64,000 nt of DNA, taken from the NCBI GenBank assembly GCA_029262855.1, contig JAJCYP010000106.1, forward strand, positions 34,867-98,866, in the 5' to 3' direction. Source of the stretch: Bacteroidota bacterium (GTDB lineage Bacteria > Bacteroidota > Rhodothermia > Rhodothermales > UBA10348). Below, in pieces: positions 26,291 to 35,314 of this stretch. The notes below the pieces were generated by a model that did not search any database, was not told where the DNA came from, and saw only the letters and a program-made list of their open reading frames with translations. The position numbers and the translations under genes are program-made. The stretch's first letter is position 1. The number at the start of each line of letters is the position of its first letter.

Positions 26291-28498
26291 TCAGTACGCA
26301 TTCAGCAACGCTTTCTTCTTCGCGACGCTGAACTTGAGCACCTGATCGCCGTCCTCGGTTTCGACGTGAATCAGGTACAAGCCAGATCCGATTGGAAGGT
26401 TGTTGTCGGTCCGCAGATCCCAGGTAAGGAAGCGCTCGGGGCTGTTCTTAATCAGGGTCCGAACGAGTGTGCCGCTGAGTTGGAAGACGCGAACCGTGGC
26501 CTGTTGGGGCATATTGGTGAAGCGCACTTCGTCGGTCAGAGAGCTGACTTCGTAATCGGACGCGCCCTTGTAGGGATTGGGTGTGATCCCCACCTGAAGA
26601 GCCGGCGCGTTTTCCTCTTGCGCATTGGCCGGGACCGCCTCGAACCGTGTGATGGGGCCAAAAAGCACCCTCGGTTCTGAGTTGGCATTGTAGGCGTAGG
26701 CCTGAACCCCAAAGTGATAGGTGCGATAATTCGTCAGGCCCTGAATTCGGAAACTGTGCTGCAGGCCGGAGTCGGTGCCGAAGGCGATGGGTACACGGTA
26801 TGAGTCTCCAGTCGTGACCCGTTTCACGCCGTTGACTACATCGAAGACTGCCAGGAGGCGACCGTCCGAGTCGGAGGGCGATTCAAACTGAAGCACATTG
26901 TATCCCTCCAATCGGTATTCCCGATCCTGAATATCCTCGGGTAGCGTCGTGTTCACGGCCCGGTAGCCGTCCTGATGGTTGTTGCCGTCTCTCGCGTTGG
27001 ACCATTCGACGAGCACCTCTCCGAAGTCCGCGGTGACCGCGACTTGGGGCGCGTCGGGAGGGCGTGGGAAGCTTAGTCCAGAATCATAAAACGTCTGGAC
27101 CGTCCGACTGTCGTCCTTGAGTTGTCGAACCGAGTCGAGGTGGTCTGCCCCGAAGGAGGTAATAATGGCGAACGTGACCTGAGCGCCGGTGCTGTCCATG
27201 TCAAAGGGACCTCCCGCTGAGATGAACCGCCGGTCTGCAGGCGAGGTCGGACCGCCCCGGCCGTCTACGTCGAACTCCGACCAGAACTCGGGTGGATCAC
27301 CGGGAAACATAAAATTGACCGGCAGGCTCGAGTAGTCGCGGCCATTGCCGCCATAGGTGATTCTCTGGCCATCCCTCCAACGGCCCTGCATGTAGTTGTA
27401 CATGTCCGCTCCGTTTCCAGGCACGCCTAGGACACCCGCCCCACCAGGGTAATACACGAAGCTCGTCATCCGTTGTCGTGGCTCACGCTCGGGTGCGGAC
27501 TGCGACAATGGTTCGTTACTCACACCGGGGACCTGGAGAAAATCGAATCCCACTGCCGGTGGAGCCGCTCCGTAGCCTTGCGCACCCTCGTCGTCGTTAT
27601 CCGAGTTGTAGACGAACGCCAGGCCGAGTACCGAATCCGAGCCGACATAGTCATCGACGAAATTCCCCAGGTCAGGGTCAGCAAAGACTGAGAAATAGGT
27701 CTCGGTGAGCGCCGGCTCGCCTCTCAGGAGCAAGCGGTATCGATGAAAGGTGGTATTCCCCAGTACGCCAGTCTGTGCGTATGCAAAAACGGAGGCGTGG
27801 ACCTCGAGGCCCATCGGTACCGCGTCAGTCCTGCTGTGCCTGTTTCCTCGGTCATTCATCACCCACCAAAGCATTTGGTCGCCCTCGATGTCCGGTCGCT
27901 CGCCCGCTTCGAGGTTGACTACTCGGTCCATTCGTTGGGCCAATGGTAGACCCAAAACGTTGATGAGCCGGCCCTCTGAATCCAGGGTCGGTGCTCCGAG
28001 GCCAGTTGGCCAGTCCCTCAGGTCCGGGGACGCCGAGCCCTCTCGGTCATATCGAAGCAGGTCTTCGCGACTCACCGAGTACACCCGGTCGAAGTCACTG
28101 CAACTGGCGGGCGGGAGGCCCTCCTCGCCCAGGGGACCAGCCCAAAACTCAAATGGACCGTATGTCGACCCCGCCAGTCTTAGCTGTCCATCGACCAGAC
28201 CCCCAACCCAGATGCCCGCGCTGAAGAAAGCATTTGTACCTCCGGCCTTCGGCACTTCGTAGACATTGGGCGAGCCGCGCCAGAAGAGATTTCCGTTATT
28301 TGGGATCCTGGCCCTGACGTTGCCGACGTCCAGGTAGGCCTCGCCGATGGATGGCTCGCAGGTCCCTACGGTTTGGGCGGAAACCGGGTGCGCGAGTTGG
28401 GCAACAAGAAGGAGTGCGATGGGGAGGCAGCGCAACGAGAACAGACCTCTGACGGCAGCCGGTTGGTAGCGGGAAGTCACTTGAGCGTAAAGCGCCAC
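26291..28498 (-). CDS. Large secreted protein with T9SS C-terminal sorting domain
   Basis: A 735-residue protein with a signal peptide in the first 41 residues (LPIALLLVAQLAHPVSA). The body begins LDVGNVRARIPNNGNLFWRG, and FSAGIWVGGLVDGQLRLAGS recalls a family of large Bacteroidota and Rhodothermota surface proteins of unknown role. A fibronectin-like part lies around 500-630. The end (ITPNPYKGAS, VRVFQLSGTLVRTLI, GLYLIHVE) is a T9SS sorting domain, so the protein is likely moved across the outer membrane and attached to the surface. It lies 60 bases downstream of the DapA-like gene on the same strand; a shared transcript is possible but not evident. Confidence 0.8.
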   Translation of the reverse strand: MALYAQVTSRYQPAAVRGLFSLRCLPIALLLVAQLAHPVSAQTVGTCEPSIGEAYLDVGNVRARIPNNGNLFWRGSPNVYEVPKAGGTNAFFSAGIWVGGLVDGQLRLAGSTYGPFEFWAGPLGEEGLPPASCSDFDRVYSVSREDLLRYDREGSASPDLRDWPTGLGAPTLDSEGRLINVLGLPLAQRMDRVVNLEAGERPDIEGDQMLWWVMNDRGNRHSRTDAVPMGLEVHASVFAYAQTGVLGNTTFHRYRLLLRGEPALTETYFSVFADPDLGNFVDDYVGSDSVLGLAFVYNSDNDDEGAQGYGAAPPAVGFDFLQVPGVSNEPLSQSAPEREPRQRMTSFVYYPGGAGVLGVPGNGADMYNYMQGRWRDGQRITYGGNGRDYSSLPVNFMFPGDPPEFWSEFDVDGRGGPTSPADRRFISAGGPFDMDSTGAQVTFAIITSFGADHLDSVRQLKDDSRTVQTFYDSGLSFPRPPDAPQVAVTADFGEVLVEWSNARDGNNHQDGYRAVNTTLPEDIQDREYRLEGYNVLQFESPSDSDGRLLAVFDVVNGVKRVTTGDSYRVPIAFGTDSGLQHSFRIQGLTNYRTYHFGVQAYAYNANSEPRVLFGPITRFEAVPANAQEENAPALQVGITPNPYKGASDYEVSSLTDEVRFTNMPQQATVRVFQLSGTLVRTLIKNSPERFLTWDLRTDNNLPIGSGLYLIHVETEDGDQVLKFSVAKKKALLNAY

Positions 28499-28558
28499 GG
28501 ATCGTCAGGTTCTATCGAAGAGTTTGAACGATCCGATTCGCAGCCCAAACGACACTCC

Positions 28559-29470
28559 CTAGCCTACAGCCTGCACCCCTTTGATGTCCAAAGACAGCCC
28601 AACCCGCCGAATAATCGCCTCCAATTCAGCTTCGCCGCGGGCATCCAGCAGTCGCCCAGGCGCCCGGATAAACGAAGAGGAAATGATACCTCGACGCCTG
28701 AAGATGAACTTGCGAAACGCCAGGCCAATCTTGGGCTGGAACTCATACCGGATCAACGTCGCGTGGCGGTCGAAGAGGGCTGCCGCGCGCTCGGTGTCGC
28801 CGGCGCGGTAGGCCCTGTAGATGGCCACCAGCACCTCGGGAAACGCGAACCCGGTCATGATGCCGTTTGCTCCGCGCTGGAGTTCTTCCAGGAAGTACTC
28901 GCCTCCAAGGCCACCGAATACCCCGATTTTCCCATCGGCCTTCTCGAGTATCTCCGAAAGCTTGGCCAGCACCGGCTGCTCCTCAAGCTTGACGTACTGG
29001 ACACCCGGTATCTCTCTGGCCATGCGAGCGATGAGCTCGGCAGAAAGGAGGGTGCCAAAGGACTCGGGGAAGTCATGGATGATGACGGGAATCGTGAGCC
29101 GGGATGCCACGTCGGCGTAGTAGTCAAACAGGACGCCATCGTGCTGGATGCTGATGGGGGCGACAAAGACGGCGTCCGCGCCCAATTCCTGGGCCTCCAG
29201 CCCCTGCTCGATGGCGCCCGCCGCACCAAAGGCCCGCACGCCGCACCAGATGGGCACCCGGCCTGACACCTGCTCGACTGCAGTCGACACGACCTCACGG
29301 CGCTCTGAGAACGCAAGCTTATGCGCCTCGCCCATGAAACCGAGAATGGATAGGCCGTGGACGCCGGCCTCGAGTTCGAAGTCGATGAGGCGCCTGAGGC
29401 TGTCCGAGTCGACGAGGCCGTCATCGGAAAAGGGGGTCGGAAGAATGGGCAGTACGCCTTCAAATTGCAT
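28559..29470 (-). CDS. DapA/N-acetylneuraminate lyase family aldolase
   Basis: A 303-residue class I aldolase of the dihydrodipicolinate synthase superfamily. It has the N-terminal LPTPFSDDG and LGFMGEAHKLAFSER strands, a VQYVKLEEQP segment with the probable Schiff-base Lys, and GVFGGLGGEYFLEEL with a glycine-rich loop. The normal GTTGE motif of true DapA is GFMGE here, so lysine biosynthesis is unlikely; catabolic members of this family cleave or dehydrate 2-oxo acids and sugar acids. Its start lies six bases after the stop of the cyclic amidohydrolase gene, so the two probably form one operon and one pathway. Confidence 0.85.
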   Translation of the reverse strand: MQFEGVLPILPTPFSDDGLVDSDSLRRLIDFELEAGVHGLSILGFMGEAHKLAFSERREVVSTAVEQVSGRVPIWCGVRAFGAAGAIEQGLEAQELGADAVFVAPISIQHDGVLFDYYADVASRLTIPVIIHDFPESFGTLLSAELIARMAREIPGVQYVKLEEQPVLAKLSEILEKADGKIGVFGGLGGEYFLEELQRGANGIMTGFAFPEVLVAIYRAYRAGDTERAAALFDRHATLIRYEFQPKIGLAFRKFIFRRRGIISSSFIRAPGRLLDARGEAELEAIIRRVGLSLDIKGVQAVG

Positions 29471-29476
29471 GGCTTA

Positions 29477-30826
29477 TCAGCTTGAGGGTCTAACAAAACT
29501 ACCGGATCCCGGGGAGCCGATCACGACCTTCCCGTCGTAAACCTGCCGGCCGGCGACCCAGGTGCCCACGACGCGGCCCTGAACCTGGCGACCCTGGTGG
29601 GCGCTCCATCCGCTCGGACACTGGAGCGCGGATTCCTCCACGACCCACTCAGCGGCGGGATCGAGGAGCGTAAAGTCCGCATCCATCCCTTCGGCAAGGC
29701 GGCCCTTGCCAGCGAGACCGTAGATATCGGCTGGACCCGAGCACACGGCCTCCAGGTATCGATCGAGCGAGAGCCGCCCTCTGGCCACGCCCTCGGAGTA
29801 GAGCAGGACGCCGAGGGTCTCGGCTCCCGACAGCCCGGCCCACGCCTCAAACACGTTCTCCTTGTCCTTGACAGCTGGTGGGTACGGCGAGTGATCAGAT
29901 GTCACGATGTCGATTCGCCCGTCGGCGAGCATCAGCCAGAGTTCCTCGGCGGCCTCGCGGGTTCGGAGCGGCGGATTGCATTTGGCGCGGCTGCCCAACC
30001 TTTCGAATGCCGATTCGTCCAGGAGCAGGTACTGGAGGCAGGTTTCGCCGGTCGCCTTCACGCCAGTTGACCGGTGCCAGTTGAGGAGGTCGAAGGTCCG
30101 CGGCACGGTGCCATGGACAATGTGGAGCCGGGCGCCGGTCGCGTGGGCGAATTCGAGAAGGCGCCCGGTGGCCTCGGTTTCGGCCACCGGCGGTCTGCTC
30201 CTCGCGTGATCCACGGGCACAGGCCGGCGCTCGGCCAGAATGCGGGCGGCGGCCTGATCCACGATGTCCTGATTCTCCTGATGGGCCGCGACGGGAAGTC
30301 CAGTCTCGGCGATGAGTCTGAAGGCCTCCAACAACTGCCCGTCCGGTACCCTGGGGAATCGATCGTCGTCAACGTGGACGGTCGACGCCTTGAATCCCGC
30401 GGCCCCGGCTTCGGCAAGCGCGGCGATTTGCGTGAGGGGACCGGTAGGGGGGAAGGTGGCCCAGAGCGCCACGTTGACGATGGCCTCGCGACTCACGTCC
30501 CCAATCTTGGTCCTCAGGGAGTCGGCCGTCCGGACGGGCCGCGAGGGTCGATCGAAAGGCATGTCTATGATGGTTGTCGTCCCGCCGGCAGCCGCAGACC
30601 GGGTTGCGGTGGTGATGCCCTCATCCGGATTCGACCGGGTGTGCACATGGGCATCCACAAAGCCAGGAAGCACGAGCTGATTGCGCGCGTCGATGTGTCG
30701 GTCTCCACGGAGCGGAGCGTCCCCTATGGCAACGATGCGCCCATTGCGGATTCCCACCCATCCCGCCCGGAGCACGCCTCTTGGAAGCGCCAGGTCTCCT
30801 TGAACTGTGAGATCGAAATCAGGCAT
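29477..30826 (-). CDS. Cyclic amidohydrolase (dihydroorotase/allantoinase/hydantoinase family)
   Basis: A 449-residue metal-dependent hydrolase with the full ligand set of the dihydroorotase-like group: FVDAHVHTRS, the carboxylated Lys in AAGFKASTVHVDD, His in AAHQENQ and LHIVHGT, and Asp in IVTSDHSPYPP. Family members open cyclic amides such as allantoin, hydantoins or dihydropyrimidines. The frame extends to 30865, but the ATG at 30826 begins with the usual short strand FDLTVQGDLALPRG. The downstream aldolase-like gene suggests an unusual cyclic-amide substrate broken down to a 2-oxo acid; a pyrimidine biosynthesis role is less likely in this context. Confidence 0.85.
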   Translation of the reverse strand: MPDFDLTVQGDLALPRGVLRAGWVGIRNGRIVAIGDAPLRGDRHIDARNQLVLPGFVDAHVHTRSNPDEGITTATRSAAAGGTTTIIDMPFDRPSRPVRTADSLRTKIGDVSREAIVNVALWATFPPTGPLTQIAALAEAGAAGFKASTVHVDDDRFPRVPDGQLLEAFRLIAETGLPVAAHQENQDIVDQAAARILAERRPVPVDHARSRPPVAETEATGRLLEFAHATGARLHIVHGTVPRTFDLLNWHRSTGVKATGETCLQYLLLDESAFERLGSRAKCNPPLRTREAAEELWLMLADGRIDIVTSDHSPYPPAVKDKENVFEAWAGLSGAETLGVLLYSEGVARGRLSLDRYLEAVCSGPADIYGLAGKGRLAEGMDADFTLLDPAAEWVVEESALQCPSGWSAHQGRQVQGRVVGTWVAGRQVYDGKVVIGSPGSGSFVRPSS

Positions 30827-30999
30827 GGGGCACGGCGAAGGGTGGTGGCAGCGATGTCGCTTCAACGGTCAATATCGAGCAGACGGCCCCAGACATCCAC
30901 CGCTTCCTTTGGATGGGACCGGATTCTCGCTGCGTTCTCGAACCCGCGTGGCCGTCGGGGATTTGGATGGGAAGGAATCGCCCCAAAAACATCCGCTAC

Positions 31000-32898
31000 A
31001 TGAACATTCTCACCGTTGAGGGTCTACACAAGAGCTTCGGCATGAAGCCGCTGCTTGAGTCGGTCACATTTGGACTCGGCGACGACGAGAAGATGGGGCT
31101 CATCGGGGCCAACGGCTCCGGCAAGACCACCCTGATGCGGATCATCTCCGGTCAGGAAACGGCCGACAGTGGAAGGGTCATGATTCCCTCGGCCTCCCGG
31201 GTGGCCTTTCTGCCACAGAATCCCGAGTTCGATCCAGCGCACACGGTTCTGGATGCCGTGTTTGACCAGGGCGACCCCACGCTTCGACTCCTGCATGATT
31301 ACGAGGAGGTCTCGCACAAGCTTGCCGAGGGAGACCAGTCCGTCCTCGATCGCTTCAGCAACCTGAGTCACCAGCTCGATGTCTCTGGCGGCTGGGATCG
31401 CGAGGCAGAGGCCATGGCGATTCTCGACCGATTGGGTCTGAGCGACTTCGATGCGCGTGTGGGGACGCTATCGGGTGGCCAGCGAAAGCGCGTCGCGCTG
31501 GCTCGTGCCCTGTTGCTGCAACCGGACTTGCTGCTCTTGGATGAGCCGACCAACCATCTGGATACCGAGACCATCTCGTGGCTGGAGACGTACTTGGCCC
31601 GCTATCCGGGCGCATTGCTCTTGGTCACCCATGATCGCTACTTCCTCGACCGCGTGACCAATCGCATGCTGGAAGTCCATCCCGGTGGCGTGACCAAATA
31701 CGAAGGCAACTACACCCGGTATCTGGAACTCAAGGAAGAGGCCGAACGCCTGGCGGATGCCACCGAGCGGACTCGCCAGAATCTCGCCCGCCGTGAGCTT
31801 GCGTGGCTGCGACGCGGACCCAAGGCCCGGACGTCGAAGGCCAAGTATCGGGTCGAGCGGGCACAGGCTCTCCAGGAAGGAGGGAAGTCCGGCCCGGATG
31901 CCGCGCTCGCCATGACCGCGGCCTCCACACGGCTGGGCAAGAAGGTGGTCGAGCTGGATCGCGTCTCGAAGTCCTTCGACGGCGTGGAGGTGGTGCCGGA
32001 GTTCTCCCGTCTCTTCACCCGGGATGACCGGATCGGCATCATTGGACCGAACGGATCGGGAAAGACCACGCTGCTTGAGTTGATCGCCGGGAATCTGGCC
32101 CCCGATACCGGTTCGGTGGAACTCGGCCCGACCGTTGCCATCGGATATTTCGATCAGGAAGGTGGGCCGCTGAACGACGCGCTTCGGGTAATCGATACGG
32201 TAACCGAAGTGGCGGAGAGTGTCCGGACGGCGGACGGTTCGCTGATTTCGGCGAGCCAGATGCTGGAGCGATTCCTCTTTGCTCCCGCCGTGCAGTACAC
32301 ACCGGTGGCGAAGCTCTCAGGCGGCGAGCGGCGACGACTGCACCTCTTGCTGGTCCTGATGTCGGCCCCCAACATTTTGCTCCTGGACGAGCCGACGAAC
32401 GATCTGGACATACCGACGCTGGCGGCGCTGGAAGAATACCTGGATTCGTTCGCGGGCGTCCTGATTGCCGTCTCGCATGATCGCTGGTTTCTGGACCGGA
32501 CCGTGGATCACATTCTCTGCTTCGAGGCTGAAGGCGGCATCAGAGAGTACCCGGGAGACTACTCGGCCTATCTCGAGCGGCAGGCCGCGGAAAAGGCAGC
32601 GGCGGAGGCCGCGACGGCAGTGGCAGCGGCAGGCCGGCAATCGGCGCGTCCCGCTCCCAAGGCCGTCACATCAGCCCCACACAAGGCCAAACTCTCCTAC
32701 AAGGAAAAGCTCGAACTGTCGAAGACCGAGACGCGTATCGAAGCGGCCGAGCAGCGAAAGTCCGAGATCGAAGCCGCGCTGGCAGCCAATTCTGACGACT
32801 TCGAGGCCGTGGCTGCCTTGTCGAAGGAGATTGGGCAGCTGACCGATCAGCTGGACCTGGACATGGAGCGGTGGGCCGAACTGTCTGAGCGGGTCTGA
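31000..32898 (+). CDS. ABC-F family ATPase (Uup-like)
   Basis: A 632-residue soluble protein with two fused ABC domains and no membrane domain. The first has Walker A GANGSGKTT and signature LSGGQRKRVALARA, then the ABC-F linker (roughly 235-325, rich in Arg and Glu). The second has GPNGSGKTT and LSGGERRRLHLLLV with DEPTNDLDI. The end is an Ala/Lys-rich segment and a coiled coil (KLELSKTETRIEAAEQ), as in Uup. ABC-F proteins act on ribosomes, resolving stalling, or in Uup on branched DNA. The frame is open further upstream, but MNILTVEGLHKSFG at 31000 is the standard domain start. The stop lies two bases from the convergent operon end. Confidence 0.92.
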   Translation: MNILTVEGLHKSFGMKPLLESVTFGLGDDEKMGLIGANGSGKTTLMRIISGQETADSGRVMIPSASRVAFLPQNPEFDPAHTVLDAVFDQGDPTLRLLHDYEEVSHKLAEGDQSVLDRFSNLSHQLDVSGGWDREAEAMAILDRLGLSDFDARVGTLSGGQRKRVALARALLLQPDLLLLDEPTNHLDTETISWLETYLARYPGALLLVTHDRYFLDRVTNRMLEVHPGGVTKYEGNYTRYLELKEEAERLADATERTRQNLARRELAWLRRGPKARTSKAKYRVERAQALQEGGKSGPDAALAMTAASTRLGKKVVELDRVSKSFDGVEVVPEFSRLFTRDDRIGIIGPNGSGKTTLLELIAGNLAPDTGSVELGPTVAIGYFDQEGGPLNDALRVIDTVTEVAESVRTADGSLISASQMLERFLFAPAVQYTPVAKLSGGERRRLHLLLVLMSAPNILLLDEPTNDLDIPTLAALEEYLDSFAGVLIAVSHDRWFLDRTVDHILCFEAEGGIREYPGDYSAYLERQAAEKAAAEAATAVAAAGRQSARPAPKAVTSAPHKAKLSYKEKLELSKTETRIEAAEQRKSEIEAALAANSDDFEAVAALSKEIGQLTDQLDLDMERWAELSERV

Positions 32899-32900
32899 CC

Positions 32901-34670
32901 TTACCGACTGGCGGACTCGGCCTCGCGCACAGCCTGGTCGAACCGCTCCTGAATGGCCGTCACGGCCTCGTCCCGTGCCGCGGCCAGATCGGCCTTCGCC
33001 TCTCGTAATTCCGCCGGGGAGATTGAGGCGAGCGGTTCCAGATCCTCAAGACTGGTCATGGCGTCGGCGTACCAATCGATCCAGGCATCGATGATCTGCT
33101 GCTGTATGTCGGCCGATTGTCCGGAAGCCACGACCGTCCGGCTGAGGCGCGACTCGACGTCGATCCGGTCCAGTGCCGCCTTCCGAATCTCCGACAGAAT
33201 CCCTGACGCCGTCTCGTTGGTCGCGGAGACAAGGCCCAATGCGGAGACCAGAGCGGTGCGGCCGACCCGGCTCAACTCGTCGGCCGACACCTTGTCGATC
33301 CGGTCCCCATCGGTGTGATAGAACTGGTCGGTGAAGTGCCAGAACAGGACGCCGGGGATGTCGGCCCGCAGGAAGGGGACGTGATCACTGCCGCCTTCAA
33401 ATGGGTTGGTGCCGACCAGCCAATCGGTGGTGGCGGCGGTTTCCCTCGCCTTGTTCAATACATAGTCGTTGAGGTAGTGCGGCATCATGTCCTCGAGCGT
33501 GAGCGGCCTGCCGCCCCACTCGGAGTACTTGTCGTCACCCCGGGTCCAGATGGCTGAGGGGTCGGGCATTTTTTCGATCAGAAACGTGCCTCCCGTAATC
33601 GCCGTGTTTTCCCCAACCATGTCGAGGGAGAGGCCCCACTTGATCCCGCGGGCCCGCAACGAATCCTGCTCTATGTACCGGGCTGTCGAGCGGATCTCCA
33701 GACCCCACAGGAAGGTGATGGTCCGATCGGCCTCGAACTCCTTCGCCTGGATCATCTGAGCGGCTACACGGGCCATTTCGAGTTGCGCTCCTACGCCCGA
33801 GGCATTGTCATTGGCTCCCGGCTCCTGCACGTGGGCGCTGAAGACGAACCGTTCGTCGGGCGCGCGCTGTCCTCGAACCTCGGCAACCACCGTCAACTCA
33901 TCTGCATTCGGCGTCCAGGTGACCTCCGTCTCCACAATGACGGAAACCGGGCCGGCGTCGAGGGCTGCACGGAGCCGCTCCTGGGCATCGAAGGAAAGTG
34001 AGACGGCCCAGCGTGGATTCTCGGCATACGAAATCGAACTGAACTGGATGGAGTCCCGGTTTTTTTCAGGCTGGAGATAGTCTGGAAGCGAGTAGCCCAG
34101 GACGCCCACCACGTCGCAATCGCCGAGCTGCCTGGTCAGGCTCCTCGCGCTGGAATTCCCGAGGACCATGCGTCCGTTGACCTCTGCACACGCAACCCCT
34201 TCTCGGCTGCCCACGTCGATAAGATCCGCGGTCACGCCGCCCTCCGGTGTGGAGTGGGACATGCGAGCCAGCATGTTGCGATTGGTCTCGAAGTTGAGGA
34301 CCTCATCGCCGCCCACAATCTGAACCCTGGCGGCCAACGGCTCCCAGGCGGGGGCGTCCATCGGATACTTCTCGATTCGGTAGGTCAGCGGCCCTTCGGT
34401 TCCGGACCCATCCTCCCGGACAAATCCAACCGCGGCCAACTCCTCGGCCAGGTGGTAGATGGAGGCATCGAAGCCCCGGTTGCCGGGCCAGCGAACAAAC
34501 TGATCCATGAAGGCAACGGTATCGAAGGCCCGCTCGCCCGAGAACCGATCCGCCACGCGATCCGACAGCTCGTGGGTGAGCGGCGAGAACTCTGTCGGTC
34601 CTCCTGACGGGGTGCAGGAGGAAAGCAACAGCGCCATGGCCAGCGGCCACGCGCGTAAGAAACGGTTCAT
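32901..34670 (-). CDS. M28 family metallopeptidase, lipoprotein
   Basis: A 589-residue zinc peptidase with a lipoprotein signal (LAMALLLSSC), so it is lipid-anchored in the envelope. The M28 core spans about 255-470. Visible ligand candidates are His in FVFSAHVQEPG, Asp in ANDNASGVG, Asp in LSLDMVGENT and His in GGSDHVPFL. Where classical M28 enzymes have a Glu-Glu pair it reads LWGLEIRSTARY, with one Glu only, resembling the subgroup with a single Glu followed by a hydrophobic residue. It is the last gene of the ten-gene operon and overlaps aroM by four bases. It may trim peptides before or after uptake. Confidence 0.85.
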   Translation of the reverse strand: MNRFLRAWPLAMALLLSSCTPSGGPTEFSPLTHELSDRVADRFSGERAFDTVAFMDQFVRWPGNRGFDASIYHLAEELAAVGFVREDGSGTEGPLTYRIEKYPMDAPAWEPLAARVQIVGGDEVLNFETNRNMLARMSHSTPEGGVTADLIDVGSREGVACAEVNGRMVLGNSSARSLTRQLGDCDVVGVLGYSLPDYLQPEKNRDSIQFSSISYAENPRWAVSLSFDAQERLRAALDAGPVSVIVETEVTWTPNADELTVVAEVRGQRAPDERFVFSAHVQEPGANDNASGVGAQLEMARVAAQMIQAKEFEADRTITFLWGLEIRSTARYIEQDSLRARGIKWGLSLDMVGENTAITGGTFLIEKMPDPSAIWTRGDDKYSEWGGRPLTLEDMMPHYLNDYVLNKARETAATTDWLVGTNPFEGGSDHVPFLRADIPGVLFWHFTDQFYHTDGDRIDKVSADELSRVGRTALVSALGLVSATNETASGILSEIRKAALDRIDVESRLSRTVVASGQSADIQQQIIDAWIDWYADAMTSLEDLEPLASISPAELREAKADLAAARDEAVTAIQERFDQAVREAESASR

Positions 34671-35314
34671 AGTTGTCCAGGGGAGTCAAGAAGAGAGCGA
34701 AGGACGCCGGCCATCAGGTGTCCCAGGTCGACAACCGGGATGGTCACGGATTCCCGCACCGAATCGAGCGAGGCGGCGGGCAATCCGACGTAGTCGAAAA
34801 CTACGGCCTGCGCCTCGCCCACGTTCTCCGTGACGAACACGGCCAGGTCCTCGGGCTGAGACAGGAAGACCCGAACGTCCACCGAAAAACCGGCCGATTT
34901 CCACTTGAGCTCGGCCGGCCGTCGCTGATCGTCGATAGGTACGAGGACCAAGAGGCGATGCAGACCCAAGGCGTCAAGGGCCGCGACACCGAGTCGAAAT
35001 GGATGAAGGAGGGGGACCCTGGATCGAAGCGATGCGAACGGACCTGCACAGAGCAGGGCGATCACGGAAGCGCCCTCGCGCTCGAGATCGTCAATATGGC
35101 GCTGGAGGAGCGGCGACAGGTGAGGCTCATCCACCACCACGGTGCGTCCATCCGCCAGCCGGGTCCGGAGCGGGAACACCGCATCGGCATCCGAGGGCAG
35201 CGGAAAGGCCCCGGGCAGGTCAAGGGCGCCCCTGACGAATTCCAGCTGTGCCCCGAGGACCGTCTCGAGGTCGGGTCTCGGCGTCTGACCTATGACGAGG
35301 GCCGCGATGCGCAT
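34667..35314 (-). CDS. AroM family protein
   Basis: A 215-residue cytosolic protein of the AroM family, related in fold to Asp/Glu racemases. The diagnostic start is ALVIGQTPRPDLE, followed by ALLCAGPFASL and a C-terminal VVDLGHLMAGVL. The biochemical function of AroM is unknown despite its name from the Escherichia coli aroL-aroM neighbourhood. Here it sits between a signal-less peptide-binding protein (one-base overlap, TGATG) and an M28 peptidase (four-base overlap), so it belongs to the peptide-derivative operon rather than aromatic biosynthesis. Confidence 0.85.
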   Translation of the reverse strand: MRIAALVIGQTPRPDLETVLGAQLEFVRGALDLPGAFPLPSDADAVFPLRTRLADGRTVVVDEPHLSPLLQRHIDDLEREGASVIALLCAGPFASLRSRVPLLHPFRLGVAALDALGLHRLLVLVPIDDQRRPAELKWKSAGFSVDVRVFLSQPEDLAVFVTENVGEAQAVVFDYVGLPAASLDSVRESVTIPVVDLGHLMAGVLRSLLDSPGQL

